DNA of 64,000 nucleotides, from assembly GCF_018966525.1 (NCBI RefSeq), contig NZ_CP076607.1, forward strand, positions 1,612,001 to 1,676,000. Direction: 5' to 3'. The first letter of the stretch is position 1. The number at the start of each line of letters is the position of its first letter. The translations under genes were made by a program, and so were the position numbers. Below are positions 32,629 through 45,346 of the stretch, in pieces. The notes below the pieces were generated by a model. The model was not told where the DNA came from, ran no database searches, and saw nothing but the letters and a program-made list of their open reading frames with translations. This stretch comes from Paenibacillus sophorae. GTDB taxonomy: Bacteria; Bacillota; Bacilli; Paenibacillales; Paenibacillaceae.

Positions 32629-33837
32629 ATGCCTGCTTTCAAGAACAGGAACACCTTGCTTTTTGTCGCACTGCTGCTGGCAATCTCGATAGCTATTTAC
32701 TTGTTCAATCAAGCTCCCGAGCCCAAATATAACGATCAAGGGACGACGTCTTCCCAAAGATATGAGAAGGCTAAAGTACTGAAAATCATCAGCGAGGATT
32801 TGCAAAGGGATCCGCAAAGAGGGGATTTACTGACCGGTTCCCAGGAACTTGAGCTGAAAATTCTTTCCGGCGAGCATAAGGGCGAAGTCCATAACGTCAC
32901 CAACAACGTGAGCGCTTATTTAAACGTGGTTGCCAAACAAGGACAGACCTTGATCGTAAATATTGACTCAGCCAACAAAAATAACTATTTGATATCGGTA
33001 TACAGCTATAACAGAGCTCCGATTCTGTATGCGATGGCGCTGCTGTTTTTCGGATTGCTGTGGTGGATCGGCGGAAAAAAAGGCCTGAAATCAGTGCTCG
33101 GCATTATCTTTACTTTTGCCTGCATTGTTTATTTGTTCATCCCCATGTTATACAGAGGCTATTCTCCGGTTCTCGCTTCCGTATTGGTTGTGATTCTCAG
33201 CACCTGCGTTACCCTGCTCCTGCTGAACGGCTGGAGCTCCAAGACCGTCGCGGCGATCGTCGGAACGACTATTGGAGTGGCTCTCTCAGGGGTTTTTGCC
33301 TTTATTTTCGGCAATTTGCTTCATATTTCAGGGTATAACACGGATCAGGTTGAGGTCCTGATTGTCGTCGCCGATCAGACCGGGATGCAGCTCAAGGGAC
33401 TGCTGTTCGCCGGAATTCTGCTGTCTTCCCTTGGCGCCATAATGGATATCGGTATTTCCATTGCTTCATCCGTGCACGAACTTTATTTAAATAACCCCCT
33501 TCTCAGCAAGAAAGAGTTGTTCAAATCCGGGATAAATATCGGCCGCGATATCATGGGGACGATGGCGAACACGCTGATTCTGGCTTTCACAGGCTCCGCG
33601 CTCGCCTCGCTCATGGTTCTTTATGCGGTGAAGCTTCCTTTTACCCAATTAACCAACATGAGCATGGTGACCATAGAGGCTTTACTGGGATTGACCGGCT
33701 GCTTCGGCGTAGTCTTAACCGTGCCCGTAGTCGCCTTCATTTCTTCGAGAATCATTCCAAATCTTGAAAAAAAGACTGCTGCGGAAGGCGAAGCGCTGGA
33801 GAGTTCGCGTGCATCCATGATGCGTGCTGCCGACTAA
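32629..33837 (+). CDS. YibE/F family membrane protein
   Basis: This 402-residue protein has an N-terminal helix (TLLFVALLLAISIAIYLFN), an extracytoplasmic beta domain (about 40-120, with YEKAKVLKII and GEVHNVTNNVSAYL), and about seven membrane segments. GLLFAGILLSSLGAIMDIGI and SIASSVHELYLNNP are hallmark blocks of YibE/F. Members are predicted transporters of unknown substrate. It follows the HupE-like gene by 35 bases with GGAGGGAATAAG before the ATG, so it belongs to the same envelope block. Confidence 0.88.
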   Translation: MPAFKNRNTLLFVALLLAISIAIYLFNQAPEPKYNDQGTTSSQRYEKAKVLKIISEDLQRDPQRGDLLTGSQELELKILSGEHKGEVHNVTNNVSAYLNVVAKQGQTLIVNIDSANKNNYLISVYSYNRAPILYAMALLFFGLLWWIGGKKGLKSVLGIIFTFACIVYLFIPMLYRGYSPVLASVLVVILSTCVTLLLLNGWSSKTVAAIVGTTIGVALSGVFAFIFGNLLHISGYNTDQVEVLIVVADQTGMQLKGLLFAGILLSSLGAIMDIGISIASSVHELYLNNPLLSKKELFKSGINIGRDIMGTMANTLILAFTGSALASLMVLYAVKLPFTQLTNMSMVTIEALLGLTGCFGVVLTVPVVAFISSRIIPNLEKKTAAEGEALESSRASMMRAAD

Positions 33838-33922
33838 TAAGCCCGGTAGAAGGTTGAGTCCCGTGCAAGACTACGCTAAAATATCCCTATCACAAGTTTG
33901 ATCAGAGAAGGGATTGTGCCGT

Positions 33923-34390
33923 TTGAATAACGAAGACAAGAACGTTGAAGAAATAGACGCCGAAGAAACGAACAATGGACTGCCGGAGAATTATGCGGAA
34001 TTGAAAAAAGCCGCCGGACGTTCCGCCGATTGGAGAGCTCGTCTTGAAGCGGTGGAGGAGATGGGGAAATATCCTCACAGACAAGTCATTGATATCCTGA
34101 CGCGGCTTGCGGAAAGTGATCCGGTATATACAGTGCAGGAAGCGGCTTACAGGAAGCTTGAAGCGTTCGGCGAGACTGTGGCGGCTCCTTCCAAGGACAA
34201 GCCCGAGCTGTTCAAAGGCGTTTCCAAAATTCTGCTGAGGGTCAAGAAAAGTCTCCCCCGTGAACATACGTATGAAGAGTTCAAAGAGAAGCTGAAGAAG
34301 ATGAGAATCGACGTGTATGACGCTTATGAAGGCGAAAAAGGCGAAGGCTTCGACAAGTGGCTGGAGAGAAAATGGTCTTCGGTAAAATAA
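33923..34390 (+). CDS. HEAT-repeat domain protein, small
   Basis: This 155-residue cytosolic protein has one or two HEAT-like helical repeats (ADWRARLEAVEEMGKYPHRQ, VIDILTRLAESDPVYTVQEA) followed by a basic/acidic helical tail ending in EGFDKWLERKW. Such proteins act as protein-binding scaffolds. The TTG start at 33923 is ten bases after AGAAGGGA; a TTG at 33914 would be too close to it. The exact role is unknown. Confidence 0.75.
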   Translation: MNNEDKNVEEIDAEETNNGLPENYAELKKAAGRSADWRARLEAVEEMGKYPHRQVIDILTRLAESDPVYTVQEAAYRKLEAFGETVAAPSKDKPELFKGVSKILLRVKKSLPREHTYEEFKEKLKKMRIDVYDAYEGEKGEGFDKWLERKWSSVK

Positions 34391-34414
34391 CGGGATCAGC
34401 TAGGAGTAAAAACC

Positions 34415-34882
34415 ATGATCATCGTCAGCTCTTGCCTGGCCGGTGTCGAGTGCCGGTACGACGGGTCGCATAATGTACTGGATAAAATACAGAAATTGGC
34501 CCGTGAGAACAAGGCTGTGCTGGTCTGCCCCGAAGTGTTGGGCGGGTGTCCCACGCCGCGCGAACCGGCCGAGATTGTGGGCGGAACGGGCGAAGATGTC
34601 TTAGCCGGAAACGCCAAGGTTATCGACCGGTCCGGCAGGGAGGTTACCGGGCTTTTTATCGAGGGCGCCTATAAAGCTCTCGAAACAGCGCGGAAGCACA
34701 ATGCTTCTCTCATCGTTCTAAAAGAAAATAGCCCTTCCTGCGGCAGCCAAATGATTTATGACGGCCGGTTTGCGGGCAATAAAATCCCCGGAGAAGGCGT
34801 AACGGTAGCGCTGCTCAGACGGGAAGGCTTCAAAGTTATTTCGGAAAAAGAGTTCGCTTCCGGGGAGTTCGATGCTCAGTAA
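34415..34882 (+). CDS. DUF523 family protein
   Basis: This 155-residue protein starts IIVSSCLAGVECRYDGSHN and has LVCPEVLGGCPTPREPAEI and LKENSPSCGSQMIYDGRFAG, the conserved cysteine-bearing blocks of DUF523. The conserved cysteines suggest metal or redox chemistry, but function is not established. AGGAGTAAAAACC precedes the ATG. It lies 24 bases after the HEAT-repeat gene and may share its transcript; a terminator follows at 34972. Confidence 0.9.
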   Translation: MIIVSSCLAGVECRYDGSHNVLDKIQKLARENKAVLVCPEVLGGCPTPREPAEIVGGTGEDVLAGNAKVIDRSGREVTGLFIEGAYKALETARKHNASLIVLKENSPSCGSQMIYDGRFAGNKIPGEGVTVALLRREGFKVISEKEFASGEFDAQ

Positions 34883-34971
34883 ACCGACTCCGCCAGGGTG
34901 AATTCGGATGGGCTGCCCACTACTGGGAGAACATCATTTTTAAGCGGTCTATATTGGTATAGCGAAAAAGT

Positions 34972-35003
34972 ACCCCTGTCATCATGTGATCAGGGGTGCT
35001 TTT
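34972..35003 (+). terminator. Terminator after the DUF523 gene
   Basis: ACCCCTG (34972-34978) pairs with CAGGGGT (34991-34997) around a TCA/TGA inner stem, followed by GCTTTTG. Confidence 0.7.
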
Positions 35004-35054
35004 GTGTACTAATTATTCCGGTCGCCGTTAGCGGGCGTCAGTTAGAATGGAATG

Positions 35055-35183
35055 TTATTTATTCGTACTGTGCTGCTTGTTCTGCAGTTTGAACCCGGCG
35101 TTCCCTTTGCCGTGGTGCTTATTTTTTTCGTCTTTCTTCTGGGTATCATGCAATTTTTCCACAAATTCATTGGTGCTTTCCAT
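35055..35183 (-). CDS. Small basic protein, DUF4023-like (42 residues)
   Basis: A perfect GGAGGAGAACCAT stands before an ATG opening a 42-residue frame: MESTNEFVEKLHDTQKKDEK, then NKHHGKGNAGFKLQNKQHST and a final NK. The short acidic helix followed by a Lys/His/Gly-rich tail with KxxNKQH matches my recollection of DUF4023, a tiny protein of Bacillales. It is rich in charged residues and has no signal or membrane segment. It is transcribed alone, convergent with the DUF523 gene. Function unknown. Confidence 0.75.
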   Translation of the reverse strand: MESTNEFVEKLHDTQKKDEKNKHHGKGNAGFKLQNKQHSTNK

Positions 35184-35349
35184 ATGGTTCTCCTCCTTCA
35201 GGCTATGAGCTTGGTATTAATGTAACCCGATTGCTTGTAAACCATGTACTTCGCTTTCTCATTCGGTAAGACGATATGCTGTTGAGTTAATTCGGAGGTA
35301 TGGTAGAGTGAAAATAAAGAACGCACGCTGCGCCAAAGGAGCAAACGAC

Positions 35350-36204
35350 ATGGAACTTGTTTTTGTCTACGGAACATTACGGCAGGGAGAAGAAAATCAT
35401 CATCTAATGGATAATGCCCGGCCGATTGCGCTAATGGCGTGGACTCGGGGGATTTTGATGGATACGCGGCGCGGCTATCCGGCTATGGCAGCAGAAGGCT
35501 CCGGTGTCGTGGCTGGCGAGCTGTACGAAGTGACGCTGGAGATGATGAGCCGGCTGGACGAATTGGAGGACTTTCACGGTTTCGGTAATCCGGCGAATGA
35601 ATATGAGCGGATCAGAACGGACGTGACGACCGACAGCGGAAAACGGGAAGCGTGGGTGTATGTATACCGGGAGCGGAAATATGATGTGATTGCTCATGGA
35701 GATTGGAAGCTGCATCTACAAAGGCAGAACCCGAATGTGCTTTATTTTGCCTATGGAAGCTGTATGGATATGGAGAGAATCACACTCGCCGGAGCTGCCG
35801 AATGGTTCGCTGATGTGAGAGGACGCGGAGTAGCGGAGGGGTTCAATCTTCAATTTACGTATCGGGCCGAGGACGGCGGCCGTGCCGATCTTGTCGAGAC
35901 CGGGGGCAGGACGGAGGGAAAGCTGTACTCTATACCTACCGAATGTCTTGACGGTTATTTATATCTTCGGGAAGGTGTGCACAGCGGGAAATATCGACCT
36001 ACAGTTGTCCCTGTTCAATGCGCAGACGGCAGTATACAGGATGCGGTAACATTCGTGGTTGTGGACAAAAAATCTGACATGTCCCCGCCGGGACATTATC
36101 TCCGGGAGATTTTGCGTGGAGCACGGCCGGTCGTGTCAGCGGAGTATTATGCGGAATTGGAAGACCGCGTCTGGAAGGAGTATGAATTTCGGCTTGCTGA
36201 ATAA
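35350..36204 (+). CDS. Tandem gamma-glutamylcyclotransferase-like (AIG2/GGCT) protein
   Basis: This 284-residue protein contains two GGCT-fold modules. The first (1-115) has VFVYGTLRQGEENHHLM and RLDELEDFHG with the acidic residue expected in the active site. The second (about 130-284) has YFAYGSCMDMERI, GFNLQFTYRAEDGGRADLVE and LDGYLYLREGVHSGKYRPTVV. Such enzymes release 5-oxoproline from gamma-glutamyl amines or peptides. Fusion of two modules is less common than single ones. The ATG at 35350 follows AAAGGAG; the upstream GTG at 35308 lacks a ribosome site. Confidence 0.85.
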   Translation: MELVFVYGTLRQGEENHHLMDNARPIALMAWTRGILMDTRRGYPAMAAEGSGVVAGELYEVTLEMMSRLDELEDFHGFGNPANEYERIRTDVTTDSGKREAWVYVYRERKYDVIAHGDWKLHLQRQNPNVLYFAYGSCMDMERITLAGAAEWFADVRGRGVAEGFNLQFTYRAEDGGRADLVETGGRTEGKLYSIPTECLDGYLYLREGVHSGKYRPTVVPVQCADGSIQDAVTFVVVDKKSDMSPPGHYLREILRGARPVVSAEYYAELEDRVWKEYEFRLAE

Positions 36205-36640
36205 GAAAGGATTAGAGGTATTTCATAATAGAGAATAAATAAACTAATAATTTCTCAAATTAATACTTGCACTTCTTTTGCATTCATGGTATATTCTAAT
36301 TCCGGCCAAGAAATACGAGTTCTTCTTCGAAAAAGAAATTAAAAAAAGAGCTTGCATAAAACGGTTGGATATGATATATTATAAAAGTTGCTGATGAGAC
36401 ATCAAGTTGAACGGCAAACAAGTTTGATCTTTGAAAACTGAACAACGAGTGAGTGGGAATTCGCTTCTAGCGAGTTCCAAAAGAGATGGATTTCACAGCG
36501 TGGTTCACGCTTTGGAAAGGCCATCATGAGAATGCAAATTCTCGTCAGATGTTTCAACATGAGCTAATCGCTCTATCGATAAACTTTTCGGATGGTTGTT
36601 TTCTTGGAGTGATTCGAGGGAGTAACCGCACGAAAAAACC
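36205..36640 (+). promoter_or_regulatory. rrn: rRNA operon promoter and leader region
   Basis: Two promoters stand in tandem: P1 with TTGCAC (36267-36272), 17 bases, TATATT (36290-36295), and P2 with TTGCAT (36352-36357), 17 bases, TATATT (36375-36380). The leader contains TTTGATCTTTGAAAACTGA (from about 36423), nearly repeated in the 16S-23S spacer as CTTGATCCTTGAAAACTGG, which fits processing or antitermination signals. No protein gene is visible. Confidence 0.8.
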
Positions 36641-41445
<4,805 letters not shown>

Positions 41446-41597
41446 AAAATAACGCAATCTTTCGTTTCGAATCCAGTTTTCAGGGAGCAAGAACTCTGTT
41501 GGATGCAGCTCTAGCGGTTGCGATCAACAGAAATTGCTTTTCAGCATTTGGCGATGCTGAACACCTGATTTACGCATTTGTTCATCGCAAATGCCCG

Positions 41598-41715
41598 TTT
41601 GGTGGCGATGGCGGAGGGGTTCCACGCGTACCCATCCCGAACACGACCGTTAAGCCCTCCAGCGCCGATGGTACTTGGACCGAAGGGTCCTGGGAGAGTA
41701 GGACGCCGCCAAGCG
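41598..41715 (+). rRNA. rrf: 5S ribosomal RNA
   Basis: TTTGGTGGCGATGGCGGAGG to GAGAGTAGGACGCCGCCAAG; the terminal stem pairs and the length is about 118. It follows 23S by about 150 bases. Confidence 0.95.
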
Positions 41716-41775
41716 GACACCACATATATTCGTTGTGGTATTTTTTTTGCCGCGACGTTTACATATTATCCAAAA

Positions 41776-41853
<78 letters not shown>

Positions 41854-41855
41854 GG

Positions 41856-41928
41856 TCCCTGATAGCTCAGTTGGTAGAGCACTCGACTGTTAATCGAGTT
41901 GTCACAGGTTCGAGTCCTGTTCGGGGAG
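41856..41928 (+). tRNA. tRNA-Asn (GTT)
   Basis: 73 bases, acceptor TCCCTGA/TCGGGGA, anticodon GTT. CCA is not encoded. Confidence 0.96.
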
Positions 41929-41936
41929 TTACCTCT

Positions 41937-41982
41937 CCGGAAAGCATAGATGGACAGAAATGTTTATATAAGTGCTTTCCGG
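41937..41982. repeat. Inverted repeat in the Asn-Ser tRNA spacer
   Basis: CCGGAAAGCA (41937-41946) is the exact reverse complement of TGCTTTCCGG (41973-41982), with a 26-base loop. This is one of the longer spacers of the tRNA run; no T-run follows, so it is more likely a processing stem or a relic than a terminator. Confidence 0.7.
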
Positions 41983-41999
41983 GGTACCTTACATATCAT

Positions 42000-42088
42000 G
42001 GAGAGGTGTCCGAGTTGGCCGAAGGAGCACGATTGGAAATCGTGTAGGCGTCAAAAGCGTCTCGAGGGTTCGAATCCCTCTCTCTCCG
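42000..42088 (+). tRNA. tRNA-Ser (GGA)
   Basis: 89 bases with a long variable arm, anticodon GGA in TTGGAAA, acceptor GGAGAGG/TCTCTCC. CCA is not encoded. Confidence 0.96.
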
Positions 42089-42132
42089 TTGAATTCTCGT
42101 CGGATGGGATAATGATAGTACACTTTTAGCAT

Positions 42133-42207
42133 GGCCCGTTGGTCAAGGGGTTAAGACACCTCCCTTTCACGGAGGTAACAGGGGTTCGAATCCCCTACGG
42201 GTCACCA
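42133..42207 (+). tRNA. tRNA-Glu (TTC)
   Basis: 75 bases, acceptor GGCCCGT/ACGGGTC, anticodon TTC in CTTTCAC, CCA encoded. Confidence 0.96.
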
Positions 42208-42223
42208 ACTACTATATTAATAT

Positions 42224-42299
42224 GGAGGCTTAGCTCAGCTGGGAGAGCATCTGCCTTACAAGCAGAGGGTCGGGGGTTCGATCCCCTCAGCCTCCACCA
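42224..42299 (+). tRNA. tRNA-Val (TAC)
   Basis: 76 bases, acceptor GGAGGCT/AGCCTCC, anticodon TAC in CTTACAA, CCA encoded. Confidence 0.97.
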
Positions 42300-42331
42300 T
42301 GATACTACTAAATAAATATTTGTATTACTGA

Positions 42332-42411
<80 letters not shown>

Positions 42412-42433
42412 CTTCTTAGAGAAGAAGCCTCGT

Positions 42434-42510
42434 GGAACCGTGGTGTAGAGGCCTAACATGCCTGCCTGTCACGCAGGAGATCGCGGGTTCGAATCCCGTC
42501 GGTTCCGCCA
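42434..42510 (+). tRNA. tRNA-Asp (GTC)
   Basis: 77 bases, acceptor GGAACCG/CGGTTCC, anticodon GTC in CTGTCAC, CCA encoded. Confidence 0.96.
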
Positions 42511-42557
42511 TTGATTTATCTGTTCTTGTATAACCATACACCGAATCATTTTATTAT

Positions 42558-42634
42558 GGCGGTCGTGGCGAAGGGGTTAACGCACCGGATTGTGGCTCCG
42601 GCATTCGTGGGTTCAAGTCCCATCGATCGCCCCA
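42558..42634 (+). tRNA. tRNA-His (GTG)
   Basis: 77 bases, anticodon GTG in TTGTGGC. The extra 5' G (42558) faces the discriminator C, as in tRNA-His. CCA encoded. Confidence 0.95.
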
Positions 42635-42660
42635 TTAATTTAAAACGTTTCGTATCTTGT

Positions 42661-42735
42661 TGGGGATTAGCCAAGCGGTAAGGCAACGGACTTTGACTCC
42701 GTCATGCATAGGTTCGAATCCTATATCCCCAGCCA
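42661..42735 (+). tRNA. tRNA-Gln (TTG)
   Basis: 75 bases, acceptor TGGGGAT/ATCCCCA, anticodon TTG in CTTTGAC, CCA encoded. Confidence 0.96.
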
Positions 42736-42742
42736 TTTGTAC

Positions 42743-42818
42743 GAGCCATTAGCTCAGTTGGTAGAGCACCTGACTTTTAATCAGGGTGTCGAAGGTTCGA
42801 GTCCTTCATGGCTCACCA
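42743..42818 (+). tRNA. tRNA-Lys (TTT)
   Basis: 76 bases, acceptor GAGCCAT/ATGGCTC, anticodon TTT in CTTTTAA, CCA encoded. Confidence 0.97.
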
Positions 42819-42832
42819 TGTTTCATTCTTTT

Positions 42833-42920
<88 letters not shown>

Positions 42921-42928
42921 TATTTTTT

Positions 42929-43003
42929 GCGGACGTGGCTCAGCGGTAGAGCATCGCCTTGCCAAGGCGAGGGTCGCGGGTTCGATTCCCGTCGTCCGCT
43001 CCA
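42929..43003 (+). tRNA. tRNA-Gly (GCC)
   Basis: 75 bases, acceptor GCGGACG/CGTCCGC, anticodon GCC in TTGCCAA, CCA encoded. Confidence 0.96.
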
Positions 43004-43009
43004 TATTTT

Positions 43010-43086
43010 GCGCCCTTAGCTCAGCTGGATAGAGCGTTTGACTACGAATCAAAAGGTCGGGAGTTCGAATCTCTCAGGGCGCGCCA
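43010..43086 (+). tRNA. tRNA-Arg (ACG)
   Basis: 77 bases, acceptor GCGCCCT/AGGGCGC, anticodon ACG in CTACGAA, CCA encoded. Confidence 0.96.
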
Positions 43087-43096
43087 TTAATACTAA

Positions 43097-43170
43097 CGGG
43101 ATGTAGCTCAGCTTGGTAGAGCACCTGGTTTGGGACCAGGGGGTCGCATGTTCGAATCGTGTCATCCCGA
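43097..43170 (+). tRNA. tRNA-Pro (TGG)
   Basis: 74 bases, acceptor CGGGATG with CATCCCG, anticodon TGG in TTTGGGA. CCA is not encoded. Confidence 0.95.
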
Positions 43171-43181
43171 TTTTCACCTTT

Positions 43182-43252
43182 GCGGGTGTAGTTCAATGGT
43201 AGAACTTCAGCCTTCCAAGCTGATAGCGTGGGTTCGATTCCCATCACCCGCT
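43182..43252 (+). tRNA. tRNA-Gly (TCC)
   Basis: 71 bases, acceptor GCGGGTG/CACCCGC, anticodon TCC in CTTCCAA. CCA is not encoded. Last tRNA of the run. Confidence 0.95.
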
Positions 43253-43264
43253 TACTGCATCATA

Positions 43265-43294
43265 AAGACTTCTGCGCTGCAGAGGTCTTTTTTT
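43265..43294 (+). terminator. Terminator of the rRNA-tRNA operon
   Basis: AAGACTTCTGC (43265-43275) pairs with GCAGAGGTCTT (43279-43289) with one wobble, followed by a T-run. Confidence 0.9.
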
Positions 43295-43323
43295 GTTATA
43301 CAGATCCGTATCCATAGTTGTTC

Positions 43324-43524
43324 CTATACGGCTTCAGGTTTGCCGGGGGATTCTGGGTTCGTTTCCTGGCGGGGAGCCGTTGTTTCTTCAAGGGGAACTG
43401 CGTCTTCCGCGTTTCTCAGCTTCTTCAGAACGTCATACACACTCTTGATTTCCCTGGTGTCGATGATGATCTCTTTGCTGTCCGATGCTCCGGGCACTTT
43501 AAAACGCCAACGTTTATTTTCCAT
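43324..43524 (-). CDS. Small hypothetical protein (66 residues)
   Basis: This 66-residue protein starts MENKRWRFKVPGASDSKEII after AAGAGGAGTGCAACTG. It continues with a helical stretch (SVYDVLKKLRNAEDAV) and ends in a Pro/Glu-rich tail. There is no signal or membrane segment, and I do not recognise the family. The longer upstream frame has no ribosome site. It converges with the tRNA operon and is transcribed away from the LysR gene. Confidence 0.65.
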   Translation of the reverse strand: MENKRWRFKVPGASDSKEIIIDTREIKSVYDVLKKLRNAEDAVPLEETTAPRQETNPESPGKPEAV

Positions 43525-43655
43525 CAGTTGCACTCCTCTTAAAGTGTTTTCTTTTGTAATTCCATCATAAGGGGAGAGACCGATCATGTATAATGAAGGG
43601 AAATGATGGAGGACATCACCGTGGCTGATAGCTAAAAAGAGAGGAGCGTGCCGGG

Positions 43656-44555
43656 ATGGATATTGGTCTTCTGAAGGTGTTTATGGCGGTCGCCGAGGAA
43701 GGGAGCATTTCAAAAGCAGCCCAAAGTCTTAACTATGTACAATCGAATGTGACGGCAAGAATTCAGCAGCTGGAGCAGGAGCTGAAGACTCCGCTCTTTT
43801 ACCGTCACAGCCGGGGGATCACGCTGACTTCGGCGGGTCAGACTCTTTTAACGTATACGGAGAAGATTTTAAACCTGCTGGAGGAGGCGGAAAAAGCGGT
43901 TCTGGATTCGCCCATTCCCAAGGGCTCCATTACGGTGGGCTCCGATACGACGGCGGCCATACGCTTGCCCCCTATTTTATCCGCGTATCGCGGCAAATTT
44001 CCTGAGGTCGAAGTCCATCTGGAAATTGGATTAACCGATCAACTTATCAATGCCGTCCTGCAGTATTCCGTTAACGGAGCCTTTGTGGATGGGCCGGTCG
44101 AGCATCCGGACATTATTCAGGAGCTTATCATTAACGAGCGTTTGGGACTTATCATACCGGAAACGATGGATTTTCGCGGGCTCCGAACCATTCAGGACAA
44201 GACACTGCTGATCTTGAACCCAGACTGCATGTATCGGCTGCAGTTGGAAGAGTGGTTCAGGGACGAAGGCTTCCGTCTAGCCAAAGTCATGCAGTTCGGA
44301 ACAATGGAAGGGCTGCTGGGCTGTGTAAAAGCGGGGATCGGCTTTGCAGTGCTGCCTGTATCTTATTTTAATAAGCTGAATGTCAAGGACGGCATCCGGT
44401 GCTATCCTTTCCCGGAGAGGTACAGGGAAGTTCCGACGGTCTTTGTACGGCGGCGCGATCTGTACATGACGAGCGCCTTTCATAAATTTATCGAGGAGCT
44501 AAAGGAGCATCTGCCGGAAGCGTTGTGTTGCGGAGCCCGGGCTTCGGAATCTTAG
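43656..44555 (+). CDS. LysR-family transcriptional regulator
   Basis: This 299-residue regulator has the LysR winged helix at the N-terminus (LLKVFMAVAEEGSISKAAQS, LNYVQSNVTARIQQLEQEL) and a periplasmic-binding-like effector domain (from about residue 90). The NYVQSNVTARI pattern fits the CynR/YtlI-like subgroup. Its target is not certain; the next intact genes are the DUF1847 and molybdoenzyme genes, separated by decayed DNA. GAGAGGAGCGTGCCGGG precedes the ATG. Confidence 0.92.
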   Translation: MDIGLLKVFMAVAEEGSISKAAQSLNYVQSNVTARIQQLEQELKTPLFYRHSRGITLTSAGQTLLTYTEKILNLLEEAEKAVLDSPIPKGSITVGSDTTAAIRLPPILSAYRGKFPEVEVHLEIGLTDQLINAVLQYSVNGAFVDGPVEHPDIIQELIINERLGLIIPETMDFRGLRTIQDKTLLILNPDCMYRLQLEEWFRDEGFRLAKVMQFGTMEGLLGCVKAGIGFAVLPVSYFNKLNVKDGIRCYPFPERYREVPTVFVRRRDLYMTSAFHKFIEELKEHLPEALCCGARASES

Positions 44556-45346
44556 AGGAATAAATCGAAACTAACCGGACTCATATAGCAGAAGCGCAGG
44601 ATCGAAAGATATCCAACCCACGAATATCAGACTGCCAACCATCGACGAACTTTGCCTTTGTGCCAAGATTTCAATTGAAAAATCATCTGAAGTACGGGGC
44701 TGACCGCCTCGTTTATATCAAGGTGGCAGTCGCGAACGGGAGCGTCCAATGCCTGCCATTAGCCAAGAATACGCACGGTATTCGAGGTAGGGGACATTCG
44801 GTTGCAAAGGTGACGGCTAACGCTTCCTCAGCTTCATTCCGTGTGCTCCGTTTTGATGTTTTTTTGTAACATTTAGAGCGATTTTATTTATGAGCTTCGT
44901 TTTCTTGTATTGACGATCATAAGGCTAAGTATTAAAGTCATACTAAGTTAGTATGAATAGTATGATAATTGATCCGTCCAGACGATTAGAGTTCACTCAA
45001 ACGCTGACTTCTGGCGGGCTGATACTGAAATAAAAACCGACTTTACGAAAAGAGGTTGAGATACAAGGCATGCTGCGGGCTGCGCTTGTATTCTTAACCT
45101 TTTTTTATTCAACCAGTCGGAGCGGCCGTTGTACATTTAAAGATCTCGTTGTTGTATTTTGGCTGCTGAGCTGGACGAATATGGAAAGTTTGATTCAGGC
45201 CCATCCTTCCGAATGTCGTTGTGCCTATTCTGGTCAGCACGACGATTGGTATTGTCAAAGCGATACTGGTGGAGGCTTCGCTGAGCTTTCTTGGTTTTGA
45301 TTGCTAGGGACCACTTTACCGAAGATTCAAACTGGAGGAGGATATT
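44556..45346. other. Decayed region with promoter-like signals and an operator-like repeat
   Basis: No intact gene is present in 791 bases. Around 44939-44964 the half-site AGTATG occurs three times: CATACT-N5-AGTATG, then AGTATG again after three bases. This sits near a TTGACG with a possible TATTAA -10 (44908-44934). ATACAAG (45061-45067) pairs with CTTGTAT (45085-45091) before a T-rich stretch. The end is the transporter relic at 45194. Two frames of 69 and 76 codons here have no recognisable protein features. Confidence 0.5.
45194..45307 (+). pseudogene. Relic of a dipeptide/nickel-type ABC permease (DppC-like)
   Basis: One frame reads FRPILPNVVVPILVSTTIGI, then VKAILVEASLSFLGFDC and a stop. 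This is the EAA-loop to LSFLG segment of DppC/OppC permeases (typical form RHILPNxxxPIxVxxxxxxAxAILxEAxLSFLG). A frameshift just upstream (ESLI in another frame) and a stop soon after LSFLG show that the gene is broken. The rest of the transporter operon is missing. Confidence 0.7.
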
